Origin: Clostridia bacterium
Lineage (GTDB): Bacteria > Bacillota > Clostridia > Oscillospirales > CAG-272
Assembly (NCBI GenBank): GCA_900770145.1
Contig: CAAGJL010000210.1
Span: forward strand, 1-6,648
Direction of reading: 5' to 3'
DNA length: 6,648 nucleotides
Part shown: positions 1 to 6,147 of the stretch, piece after piece
Numbering within the stretch: position 1 is the first letter of the stretch
How the letters are laid out: every line of letters begins with the position of its first letter
The notes under the pieces: generated by a model
What the model was told of the DNA's origin: nothing
Seen by the model: the letters and a program-made list of their open reading frames with translations, nothing else
Database searches by the model: none
Program-made: the position numbers and the translations under genes

Positions 1-2175
1 ATCGGCGGTACGAGCCTGGGGCGTAACCTGTCCCTGACCACCCAGCTGACCGACCTGGGCCTCCCCGTTGTCATCGCCATCAACATGATGGACGTGGTGA
101 AAAAGAGCGGGGATAAGATCAACGTAGAGGAACTTTCCCGCCAGCTGGGCTGTAAGATTATGGAGATCTCCGCCCTCAAAGGCACCGGCATTATGGAAGC
201 GGCGGAAGCGGCGATTGACGCGGCAAAGAACGGCAAAACCGTCCCCCAGCACACGTTTTCCGGCCCCGTGGAGCACGCCATTGCCCATATTGAGGAAGCG
301 GCGGTACATAATATGCCCGAGGAGCAGCAGCGCTGGTACGCCATCAAGATTTTCGAGCGCGACGACAAGGTGCTTTCCGGTCTGACGATCGATCCCGCAA
401 CGATGGAGCACATCGAGGCGGACATCCAGGCGGCGGAAAAAGAACTGGACGACGACGCGGAGTCCATCATCACCAACGAGCGGTATGTGTATATCGCCTC
501 CCTGATGAAGTCCTGCTACAAGAAAAAGAGCGCGGGCAAACTTTCTATTTCCGATAAGATCGACCGCGTGGTCACCAACCGGTGGGCGGCTCTCCCGATT
601 TTTGCGGCAATCATGTTCCTCGTTTACTACATCGCCATTTCCACGGTCGGGTCTTTCGCGACCGACTGGGCAAACGACGGCGTGTTTGGCGACGGCTGGC
701 ACCTGCTCGGCATCGGTACCAAGGCGTATGACAAAGCGATTACCGAGTATGCCAAAGAAAACGTTTGGACAGAAGAATTCAAAAACATCGTCAACAAAGC
801 CGCCGAGGCGGACGTTGCAGGCGCTTCCGAAATCAAGGACGCCGTCGACGACGAAGACTACGGCGCGTTTGACGAAGCGTACGGTTTCTATGCGGATTCC
901 CTTGCGGAAGCAGGGTATGACCTGACCGGAATTTATGACGCGGCGCTGGGCGAGAATGCGGAAGGCGTTCCGGATCCCTCCGCGTACGGCGTTTGGGTGC
1001 CCGGTATCCCCGCACTGCTGGAAAAAGCGCTGCGCGTGGGTGAGGAAAACCCGGTCTGCCCCGAATGGCTCAGCAGCCTCTTGCTGGACGGTATCGTCGG
1101 CGGCGTGGGCGCCGTGCTTGGCTTTGTGCCCCAGATGCTGATTCTGTTCTTAATGCTGGCGTTTCTTGAGTCCTGCGGTTACATGGCGCGTATCGCGTTT
1201 GTGATGGACAGAATCTTCCGTAAATTCGGCCTCTCCGGCAAGTCCTTTATCCCGATGCTGGTCGGCACCGGTTGCGGCGTGCCCGGCGTGATGGCTTCCC
1301 GTACGATTGAAAACGAACGTGACCGCCGCATGACGATCATGACCACCACCTTTATCCCCTGCGGCGCGAAAATCCCGATTGTGGCAATGATTGCCACGGC
1401 GTTGTTCCACGGCGCATGGTGGGTTGCCCCCTCCGCTTACTTTGTCGGTATGGCGGCAATCATTATGTCCGGTATCATGCTGAAAAAAACCAAGATGTTT
1501 GCCGGCGACCCCGCACCGTTCGTCATGGAGTTGCCCGCTTACCACCTGCCGACCGTCGGCAACCTGCTTCGTTCGATGTGGGAGCGCGGCTGGTCGTTCA
1601 TCAAGAAAGCCGGCACGATTATCCTGCTTTCCTCTATCGTCATCTGGCTCGGTTCTTCTCTCGGCACGGTGGACGGCAGATTCTGTTTCAGCACCGAAAT
1701 GGAACTGGAAAACAGTATCCTCGGTATGATCGGCGGCGTGGTCTGCTGGATCTTCAAACCCCTGGGCTTCGGCAACATCAAAGCGACCATCGCAACCGTG
1801 ATGGGTCTGGTTGCCAAAGAAGAGGTTGTCGGCGTGTTCGGCGTGCTGGACTTCGAGGGCATGACCAAACTGGCTGCTTACTCGTTCCTGGTATTCAACC
1901 TCCTGTGCGCGCCCTGCTTTGCGGCAATCGGCGCTATCAAGCGTGAGATGAACAGCGCGAAGTGGACATGGTTTGCCATCGGCTATCAGTGCGTATTTGC
2001 TTACGCTGCTTCCTTTGTGATTTATCAGTTCGGCACGCTGTTCAGCGGTCATGTCAGCGCACCCGGCATCATCGGCTTCATCCTTGCCCTCGGCGTGGTT
2101 GCCTTTGCCGTGTATATGCTCTTCTTCAAGCCTTACAAAGAGTCCGGCAAGCTGACGCTGAGCGTGAAAGCGTAA
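1..2175 (+). CDS. feoB: Ferrous iron transport protein B (FeoB), 5'-truncated by the window edge
   Basis: FeoB imports Fe2+ across the cytoplasmic membrane, using an N-terminal GTPase-like domain fused to a polytopic channel. The reading frame is open from base 1 (724 residues visible, numbered here from base 1). The G1-G3 motifs and the start codon lie upstream of the window. Seen: TSLGRN..TTQL just after the missing G3, G4 motif NMMD (28-31), G5-like SALKG (57-61), a helical linker domain to about 180, then a first membrane segment (about 197-218). Next come the paired gate motifs: GYMARIAFVMDR with GTGCGVPG (422-429) and FIPCGAK (451-457), then KEEVVGVFGV (606-615) and LCAPCFAAIGA (635-645) with C636 and C639. 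Between the first membrane segment and the LSSLLLDGIVGG helix lie about 137 acidic residues (220-356), roughly 100 more than in E. coli FeoB as I recall it. The C-terminus ends with a plain membrane helix and a short basic tail, with no FeoC-like fusion. Family assignment is very secure. Confidence 0.97.
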   Translation: MGGTSLGRNLSLTTQLTDLGLPVVIAINMMDVVKKSGDKINVEELSRQLGCKIMEISALKGTGIMEAAEAAIDAAKNGKTVPQHTFSGPVEHAIAHIEEAAVHNMPEEQQRWYAIKIFERDDKVLSGLTIDPATMEHIEADIQAAEKELDDDAESIITNERYVYIASLMKSCYKKKSAGKLSISDKIDRVVTNRWAALPIFAAIMFLVYYIAISTVGSFATDWANDGVFGDGWHLLGIGTKAYDKAITEYAKENVWTEEFKNIVNKAAEADVAGASEIKDAVDDEDYGAFDEAYGFYADSLAEAGYDLTGIYDAALGENAEGVPDPSAYGVWVPGIPALLEKALRVGEENPVCPEWLSSLLLDGIVGGVGAVLGFVPQMLILFLMLAFLESCGYMARIAFVMDRIFRKFGLSGKSFIPMLVGTGCGVPGVMASRTIENERDRRMTIMTTTFIPCGAKIPIVAMIATALFHGAWWVAPSAYFVGMAAIIMSGIMLKKTKMFAGDPAPFVMELPAYHLPTVGNLLRSMWERGWSFIKKAGTIILLSSIVIWLGSSLGTVDGRFCFSTEMELENSILGMIGGVVCWIFKPLGFGNIKATIATVMGLVAKEEVVGVFGVLDFEGMTKLAAYSFLVFNLLCAPCFAAIGAIKREMNSAKWTWFAIGYQCVFAYAASFVIYQFGTLFSGHVSAPGIIGFILALGVVAFAVYMLFFKPYKESGKLTLSVKA

Positions 2176-2183
2176 GACAGTCA

Positions 2184-2206
2184 ATTGGAAAACTGCGTTT
2201 TCCGAT
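2184..2206. other. Intercistronic hairpin between feoB and the Cys-rich small gene
   Basis: A 10-bp stem (arms 2184-2193 and 2197-2206, core GGAAAAC/GTTTTCC, one G-T wobble) closes a 3-nt loop TGC, nine bases after the feoB stop codon. A second short stem CCCGC/GCGGG lies at 2212-2224. Neither is followed by a T-run, so a strong intrinsic terminator is unlikely. It may instead stabilise or process the mRNA, or tune expression of the downstream small gene. The hairpin is seen directly and its function is inference. Confidence 0.35.
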
Positions 2207-2286
2207 GGAGACCCGCGCGGCGGGGATACTTTGAAATCACTGACTTTTGTAATCGGTGATAAAATCCACCGAAAGGAGACTTTGAT

Positions 2287-2457
2287 ATGTTTGCGTGGAT
2301 TGCGGACAATATTGTAACGATTATGATTTGCCTCGTGCTGGCGGCGGTTGTTACGGCAATCGTTGTCAGGATGGTGAAAAACAAAAAACAGGGAAAGTCC
2401 TCCTGCGGCGGCAACTGCGGGAACTGCCCGATGGGTGGCTCCTGCCATAAGCATTGA
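2287..2457 (+). CDS. FeoB-associated Cys-rich membrane protein (56 aa)
   Basis: This small protein matches the FeoB-associated Cys-rich membrane protein family (Pfam FeoB_associated), which commonly sits just downstream of feoB in Firmicutes and is thought to help Fe2+ import. Its biochemical role is not firmly established. Seen: a short polar start (MFAWIADN), one hydrophobic membrane helix at about residues 9-28, a basic stretch VKNKKQGK that should face the cytoplasm, then a compact tail with C40, C44, C47 and C53 (CGGNCGNCPMGGSC) followed by HKH. This gives four cysteines and two histidines as likely metal ligands. A further Cys (C15) lies in the membrane helix. The start is fixed by AAAGGAG at 2272-2278 and by the position of the helix. 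It lies 111 nt after feoB on the same strand and is followed by a terminator-like hairpin, consistent with being the last gene of the feo operon. Confidence 0.9.
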   Translation: MFAWIADNIVTIMICLVLAAVVTAIVVRMVKNKKQGKSSCGGNCGNCPMGGSCHKH

Positions 2458-2463
2458 CCTTTG

Positions 2464-2500
2464 GGGAGCCGTTGCAAGCGCAACGGCTCCCTGTTGCTTT
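2464..2500 (+). terminator. Putative intrinsic terminator of the feo operon
   Basis: A perfect 12-bp stem (GGGAGCCGTTGC at 2464-2475 against 2480-2491) with a 4-nt loop AAGC starts six bases after the stop codon of the Cys-rich gene. The tail TGTTGCTTT is only moderately T-rich, so termination may be partial. Stem strength and position between two transcription units support the call. Confidence 0.65.
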
Positions 2501-2602
2501 CCCTTAAAGTTAGCAAAGGCTAACCAAATACCCCCCATACGGGGCGGGAAAAAGGCACTTTGGCATTTTCGCGCGCTGCGCGGCAGGAAAGGAACAGGAA
2601 AA
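2501..2602 (+). promoter_or_regulatory. Leader/promoter region of the ABC exporter unit
   Basis: This gap follows the terminator and precedes the ABC ATPase start, so the promoter of the ABC unit should lie here or just upstream. I see no convincing -35/-10 pair. Small inverted repeats are present: GTTAGC-AAAG-GCTAAC (2509-2524, perfect 6-bp arms, a possible operator half-site pair or small hairpin), CCCC-ATAC-GGGG (2533-2544), and a CGCG-rich palindrome at 2570-2582. The ribosome binding region is purine-rich (AGGAAAGGAACAGGAAAA, 2585-2602). Any regulatory role is inference. Confidence 0.3.
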
Positions 2603-3304
2603 ATGGCACTGGTAGAATTTCAGGATGTCAGCCGTGTGTATGAGAGCGGCGACCATGTCTGCAAGGCATTGAATCATGTGAATATGACGCTGGAGGAGGG
2701 CAAGTTTGTGGTGATTCTCGGCCCCTCCGGCGCTGGAAAGAGCACGCTGCTGAACCTGTTGGGCGGGCTTGACAGCCCCACGGGCGGCAAAATTGTGGTG
2801 GACGGGCGGGATATTTCCACCCTTTCGCGGGATGAACTTGCCGAATACCGGGCGGAAAAGGTGGGGTTTGTGTTCCAGTTTTACAACCTCATCCCTACGC
2901 TGACGGTGCACGAAAACGTGAAATTGGTGAGCGAGATTGCGCCGCACGCGCTTTCCGCCACCAAAATGCTGGAGGAAGTGGGCCTTGCCGACCACCTGAA
3001 AAACTTCCCCTGTGAGTTATCGGGCGGGGAGCAGCAGCGGGTCTCGATTGCGCGGGCGCTGGCAAAAAACCCGAAGATTCTGCTGTGTGATGAGCCGACG
3101 GGGGCGCTGGACTCCGAAACCGGCGTGATGGTGCTGGGGGTGCTTCTCCGCATGGCGAGGGACTACGGCAAGACCATCGTCATCGTGACGCACAACCAGA
3201 ACATCGCCAAAATGGCAGACGTGGTGGTGCGGGTGAAAAACGGGTGCGTGCAGTCGGTAGAGAATGTGGAAAACCCCGCCTCGGCGGAAGAGATTGACTG
3301 GTAA
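2603..3304 (+). CDS. ABC transporter ATP-binding protein, LolD/MacB-type (233 aa)
   Basis: This is the cytoplasmic ATPase of an ABC transporter, which pairs with the FtsX-type permease encoded immediately downstream. Seen: Walker A GPSGAGKST (40-48), Q-loop FVFQFYNLIPTLT (89-101, Q92), signature LSGGEQQR (139-146), Walker B ILLCDEPTGALD (159-170) with catalytic E164, and H-loop VTHNQ (H197). The DEPTGALD and NLLGGLDSPT/GFVFQFYNLIPTLTVHENV patterns are typical of the LolD/MacB/YknY-like subfamily, which powers export or extraction of lipoproteins, peptides or antibiotics by mechanotransmission. Length is normal for the family (about 220-240). ATG 2603 is chosen because it follows a purine-rich ribosome binding stretch and begins exactly at the domain (MALVEFQDVSRVY). 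An in-frame ATG at 2435 would run through the terminator hairpin and is rejected. The permease starts 13 nt after this stop, so the two are co-transcribed. The substrate is unknown. Confidence 0.95.
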   Translation: MALVEFQDVSRVYESGDHVCKALNHVNMTLEEGKFVVILGPSGAGKSTLLNLLGGLDSPTGGKIVVDGRDISTLSRDELAEYRAEKVGFVFQFYNLIPTLTVHENVKLVSEIAPHALSATKMLEEVGLADHLKNFPCELSGGEQQRVSIARALAKNPKILLCDEPTGALDSETGVMVLGVLLRMARDYGKTIVIVTHNQNIAKMADVVVRVKNGCVQSVENVENPASAEEIDW

Positions 3305-3317
3305 AAGAGGGCGGCGT

Positions 3318-5597
3318 ATGTTGTTCAGAAAACTATGGCGCACCATGGGGCTGTACCGCGCGCAGTTCATTTCTATGATTTTAATGATTACCCTTGGCGT
3401 GGGCGTGTTTTTCGGCTTCAATATGGAGTGGTACAGCATTGAGAAAAACACGGAAGATTATTTTGGCAAAACCGGCTTTGCCGACTACCGGATTGTGATG
3501 GAATCGGACGTGAGCCGGGAGGACGCCGAAAAAATCGCGGCAATCCCCGGTGTGGGCGCGGTTTCGCGCTTCCTTTCCGTCACGGCGGATGTGAAAGAGC
3601 GGGCGGGCGACAGCGTTGCGTTGACCGTGACCGAAAATGCCGCGGTCTCCGGGATGCTGCTTGCCGACGGCGCGGAATATGACGCCGCCGGTAAGGACGG
3701 AATCTGGCTTTCCAAAAAATATGCCGAGGCAAACGGGGTGTCTCTCGGCGACACGCTGACGTTTTCTTTCCGCGGGGTCGAAATTTCGGGCCGCGTGGCG
3801 GGGCTTGTTTACTCCGGCGAGTATTTAATCTGCGTGCGGGATGAAAGCCAGCTGATGCCGGACTTTGCCACCCACGGCTTTGCCTACATCTCGCCCGAAA
3901 TGTACCGGGCGGCGCTGGGGACGGATTACTATCCGCAGCTCAACGTCCGCTCTGACCTTTCCAAAAAGGACTTTACCGAAGCCGCCGACGCGGCGCTTGG
4001 CGAGACCTTGCTGATTCTGACCAAGGACGAGAACATTTCCTATTCCGGCGCCTCCGGCGAGGCGGAGGAGGGGAAAACGATGGGCAGCATCCTGCCGGTC
4101 ATTTTCCTCCTGATTGCGGTGCTGACCATGGTCACCACCATGCACCGCCTTGCCGCCAAAGAGAAGATTCAGATCGGCACGCTCAAAGCCCTCGGCTTCA
4201 AGGACCGGCGCATTCTCCTGCACTATACGTCCTTTGCCGCGGTCATCGGGGTGCTGGGCACGGCGCTTGGCACCGGGCTTGGGTTTTTCATCGCGTGGTA
4301 TATTATGAACCCGAACGGGATGATGGGCACCTATTTCGATATGCCGGAGTGGAAGCTGGTGCTGCCGTGGTTCTGCTGGATTTTGCTGGTGGTCATCCCG
4401 GTGCTGCTTTCCTTGATCGGGTATCTTTCCACCAGACAGATGTTAAAAGGCACCGCGGCGGACGCGCTTCGCCCTTACACCCCCAAGAAAATGCGGGCGC
4501 TGGCGATGGAGCGCACAAAGCTTTTTCACAAACTCCCGTTCGGGGCGCGCTGGAACCTGCGTGACACGATGCGCCACAAGGCAAGAACCGGCATGAGCCT
4601 GCTGGGCGTTATCAGCTGCAGCCTGATTATCGTGGCGGTGCTGGGGATGAGCGACACGATGGACGCATTCCTTGACCTGTATTATGACGGCGCCACCAAC
4701 TATTCCTCCCGCATTTTCCTCACGGAGGACGCCACCGCCGGGGAGCGCGCGGCGCTTGCCGAAAAATACGAGGGGGATTGGAGTGCCTCAGTCAGCGTGC
4801 AGATAGGGGAAAAGGCGGTCTCGCTGGATATTTATTCGGTCACGCACGACAAGGTGCGCTTCCCGGATCAAAAGGATCAGTTCATCACACCCGCGAACGA
4901 CGGCGCGTATCTCTGTATGCGCCTCGCGCGTGAGTTTGACCTTGCCCCCGGAGATACCTTTACCGTCAGCCCCTACGGGTCGGAGGAGACGTACACCCTG
5001 CGTGTGGCGGGGCTGCTGCGCAGCGTTTCGGAGTGTATCGTCATCACCCCCGCCTATGCGGATGCGCTGGGGCTTTCCTACCAGCCGGATTCGGTATATA
5101 CCGACACGGTAAAAGAAAACGTGGCGGCGGATCACGGGGTCAAGAGCGTGCAGTCCAAACAGATGATCATGGATTCGTTTGACACATTTATGGAACTGAT
5201 GAACCTGATGATCGTGATTCTGATTGTTGCGGCGATGCTGCTTGGCGTGATTGTGCTGTACAACCTCGGCGTGATGAGCTATACGGAACGGTATCGGGAG
5301 CTGGCAACCCTCAAGGTGGTCGGCTTTCGGGACAGGAAAATCGCCGGGCTTCTGATTGGGCAGAATATGTGGACCACGGCGGCGGGTATTGTGCTTGGCA
5401 TCCCCGCCGGGGTGGGTACGCTTTCCTATATGATTCTCAAGCTGGCATCGGAATATGAAATGCGCGTTTATATCGCGCCGCGCAGTTATCTCATCAGTGT
5501 AGTGCTGACGTTCGGCGTGTCACTGCTGGTCAGCCTGATGGTTGCCCGCAAGAATAAAAAAATCAATATGGTAGAAGCGCTGAAAGCCGCAGAATAA
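3318..5597 (+). CDS. ABC transporter permease with two FtsX-type halves (759 aa)
   Basis: This is the membrane partner of the preceding ATPase. The hydropathy pattern gives eight membrane segments in two repeats: TM1 about 13-38, a large extracytoplasmic domain about 40-255, TM2 258-276, TM3 304-330, TM4 345-370, then TM5 424-444, a second extracytoplasmic domain about 446-625, TM6 628-653, TM7 685-707 and TM8 723-743. The cytoplasmic coupling motif occurs twice: EKIQIGTLKALGFKDRRI after TM2 and ERYRELATLKVVGFRDRKI after TM6, the hallmark of FtsX/MacB_PCD domains. The C-terminus ends KKINMVEALKAAE, as in many FtsX permeases. This single-chain duplicated form does the work of a permease dimer. 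ATG 3318 follows AGAGGG at a normal distance and starts with the basic MLFRKLWR cap. An in-frame upstream ATG at 3264 overlaps the ATPase gene and lacks a good site. Exporter or extractor function is inferred from the family. No sensor kinase or regulator gene is next to it to hint at antibiotic resistance. Confidence 0.93.
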   Translation: MLFRKLWRTMGLYRAQFISMILMITLGVGVFFGFNMEWYSIEKNTEDYFGKTGFADYRIVMESDVSREDAEKIAAIPGVGAVSRFLSVTADVKERAGDSVALTVTENAAVSGMLLADGAEYDAAGKDGIWLSKKYAEANGVSLGDTLTFSFRGVEISGRVAGLVYSGEYLICVRDESQLMPDFATHGFAYISPEMYRAALGTDYYPQLNVRSDLSKKDFTEAADAALGETLLILTKDENISYSGASGEAEEGKTMGSILPVIFLLIAVLTMVTTMHRLAAKEKIQIGTLKALGFKDRRILLHYTSFAAVIGVLGTALGTGLGFFIAWYIMNPNGMMGTYFDMPEWKLVLPWFCWILLVVIPVLLSLIGYLSTRQMLKGTAADALRPYTPKKMRALAMERTKLFHKLPFGARWNLRDTMRHKARTGMSLLGVISCSLIIVAVLGMSDTMDAFLDLYYDGATNYSSRIFLTEDATAGERAALAEKYEGDWSASVSVQIGEKAVSLDIYSVTHDKVRFPDQKDQFITPANDGAYLCMRLAREFDLAPGDTFTVSPYGSEETYTLRVAGLLRSVSECIVITPAYADALGLSYQPDSVYTDTVKENVAADHGVKSVQSKQMIMDSFDTFMELMNLMIVILIVAAMLLGVIVLYNLGVMSYTERYRELATLKVVGFRDRKIAGLLIGQNMWTTAAGIVLGIPAGVGTLSYMILKLASEYEMRVYIAPRSYLISVVLTFGVSLLVSLMVARKNKKINMVEALKAAE

Positions 5598-5819
5598 TCA
5601 TTTACCCCCGTTACGGTATCGGAAAAGTCCGGTTTCGGCAAGCCGATCCGCCCGCTCCCGACAGGCGGCAAGATCCACGCGGCGGTGCAGGTCTTCTGCG
5701 GTGTGAATACAGGCGCTGTGTTCGCAAAGGCGCAGTTGCTCCCCCACCGGGAGCGAGAGGAAGTACGCACGGGAACTGCGGCTGCCGGCGCACAGCGCGT
5801 GCAGATTCGGATAATACAA
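5598..5819 (-). CDS. Small hypothetical protein (73 aa), TTG start
   Basis: I do not assign a function. The start is taken as TTG (5817-5819) because GGAGGTGA (5824-5831) sits 4 nt upstream, a near-ideal Shine-Dalgarno. The in-frame ATG at 5880-5882 lies inside the palindromic element and would add 21 residues of element-derived sequence. The protein begins (M)YYPNLHALCAGS, then RAYFLSLPVGEQLRLCEHSACIHTAEDLHRRVDLA and ends basic (LFRYRNGGK). It is soluble, mainly helical in appearance, with three Cys and several His. The 'YF-SLP-x-EQ...IHTAEDL' layout resembles short hypothetical proteins I associate with Clostridia, where SLP is followed by a helix and then an IHS/IHT-EL turn. That resemblance is from memory and unverified. 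Its stop codon directly abuts the stop codon of the convergent permease gene (no spacer), and its leader would begin within the palindromic element. Confidence 0.7.
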   Translation of the reverse strand: MYYPNLHALCAGSRSSRAYFLSLPVGEQLRLCEHSACIHTAEDLHRRVDLAACRERADRLAETGLFRYRNGGK

Positions 5820-5823
5820 AAAA

Positions 5824-5831
5824 TCACCTCC
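5824..5831 (-). promoter_or_regulatory. Shine-Dalgarno deciding the TTG start of the minus-strand small gene
   Basis: Read on the minus strand, GGAGGTGA is followed by TTTT and then TTG. GGAGG lies 7 nt from the start codon, which is the optimal spacing. No other in-frame start nearby has such a site. It lies only 3 nt outside the left end of the palindromic element. Confidence 0.75.
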
Positions 5832-5834
5832 ATA

Positions 5835-5861
5835 TAGCCTGACAGGAGATATCCGAACCCG
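5835..5861 (+). repeat. Left terminal inverted repeat of the palindromic element
   Basis: This 27-bp arm reads TAGCCTGACAGGAG then ATATCCGAACCCG. Against the reverse complement of 6081-6107 it differs at two positions only: 5841 (G opposite T6101) and 5849 (A opposite C6093). It starts with TA at 5835-5836. Confidence 0.88.
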
Positions 5862-5968
5862 CCTCTGGTGCGTGTATTTCAAAATCTTTGTGACTTTTCG
5901 TCATTGGAGGGCAAAGCCCGCCTTCCTCCGAAAAGCCGCAAATCTTTCTGAAATACGCGTGCCGGAGG
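5862..5968. repeat. Internal hairpin arm A of the palindromic element
   Basis: The basal 19-bp stem pairs 5862-5880 with 5950-5968. Its four non-Watson-Crick positions (5866/5964, 5869/5961, 5870/5960, 5873/5957) are all G-U pairs if the plus strand is transcribed. Further up, CTTTTCG (5894-5900) pairs with CGAAAAG (5929-5935), GGAGG (5906-5910) can pair with CCTCC (5925-5929), and an alternative apex GGGC-AAA-GCCC lies at 5909-5919. Confidence 0.8.
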
Positions 5969-5975
5969 TCAAAGA

Positions 5976-6080
5976 GTTCTCACGGGACGGATTTTTCGTC
6001 AGGCAAGGCAAAAACGCAGGGAATATTTGATATTCCCGAGTATTTTAACGCAGCTTGATAAGAAATCCGCCCGCGAGAAC
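5976..6080. repeat. Internal hairpin arm B of the palindromic element
   Basis: The basal stem pairs GTTCTCACGGGACGGATTT (5976-5994) with GAAATCCGCCCGCGAGAAC (6062-6080), with one bulged A (5987) and one A-C mismatch. The middle is imperfectly paired: 5997-6006 roughly against 6050-6059. The apex is a perfect 8-bp stem GGGAATAT-TTG-ATATTCCC (6019-6037). Confidence 0.8.
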
Positions 6081-6107
6081 CGGGTTCGGATACCTCCTGT
6101 TAGGCTA
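6081..6107 (-). repeat. Right terminal inverted repeat of the palindromic element
   Basis: This is the 27-bp mate of 5835-5861, beginning CGGGTTCGGATACC and ending GTTAGGCTA, with TA at 6106-6107. On the minus strand it contains AGGAGG, so an outward-reading transcript would carry a Shine-Dalgarno-like sequence. No minus-strand start follows it at a usable distance. Confidence 0.88.
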
Positions 6108-6147
6108 GGTTTTGCGGCGGGCGGCGAAACTATACGGAGAGGGAAAG

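Larger units (their letters stand above)
5835..6107. repeat. 273-bp palindromic three-way-junction element (MITE-like or structured RNA)
   Basis: Nearly every part of this segment pairs with another part of it. The outer ends form 27-bp terminal inverted repeats (5835-5861 and 6081-6107; 25 of 27 positions complementary, one more a G-T wobble). Directly inside them are two independent long imperfect hairpins, arm A (5862-5968) and arm B (5976-6080), separated by a 7-nt linker. Arm A abuts the left repeat and arm B abuts the right repeat, giving a clean three-way junction. The element begins and ends in TA, the target typical of IS630/Tc1-mariner-type transposition. It holds no credible open reading frame. 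It separates the minus-strand small gene (start 15 nt away) from the plus-strand 47-aa gene (start 40 nt away). The structure is seen directly. Mobility or RNA function is inference, and only one copy is visible in this window. Confidence 0.85.

Noticed and set aside
1150..2538. 462-codon open frame on the minus strand
   Set aside because: It lies antisense to feoB and the Cys-rich gene, whose proteins carry recognisable motifs. Its translation is His/Asp/Gly/Arg-rich, without domains or membrane logic, as expected for the complement of GC-rich coding DNA. It also reads through the terminator hairpin.
2435..2602. Upstream in-frame start for the ABC ATPase adding 56 residues
   Set aside because: The added part would begin inside the Cys-rich gene and run through the terminator hairpin. 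It has no ribosome binding site, and the ABC domain starts cleanly at 2603.
3264..3317. Upstream in-frame start for the permease adding 18 residues
   Set aside because: It would overlap the ATPase gene and places a proline/arginine-rich stretch ahead of the normal basic cap. ATG 3318 has a purine-rich site and better fits FtsX permeases.
5738..5754. GCTCCC-CCACC-GGGAGC hairpin as a terminator for the permease gene
   Set aside because: It has a 6-bp stem without a T-run and lies within the coding sequence of the minus-strand gene, so it is most likely incidental.
5820..5882. ATG at 5880-5882 as the start of the minus-strand small gene
   Set aside because: It lies inside arm A of the palindromic element, has no clear Shine-Dalgarno, and would add Arg-rich residues encoded by the repeat. 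The TTG start has an ideal site.
5835..6107. CRISPR array, tRNA or known riboswitch in the palindromic region
   Set aside because: There are no direct repeats with spacers, no cloverleaf with T-loop GTTCGAATC-type signature, and no aptamer core I recognise. All internal similarity is inverted, not direct.
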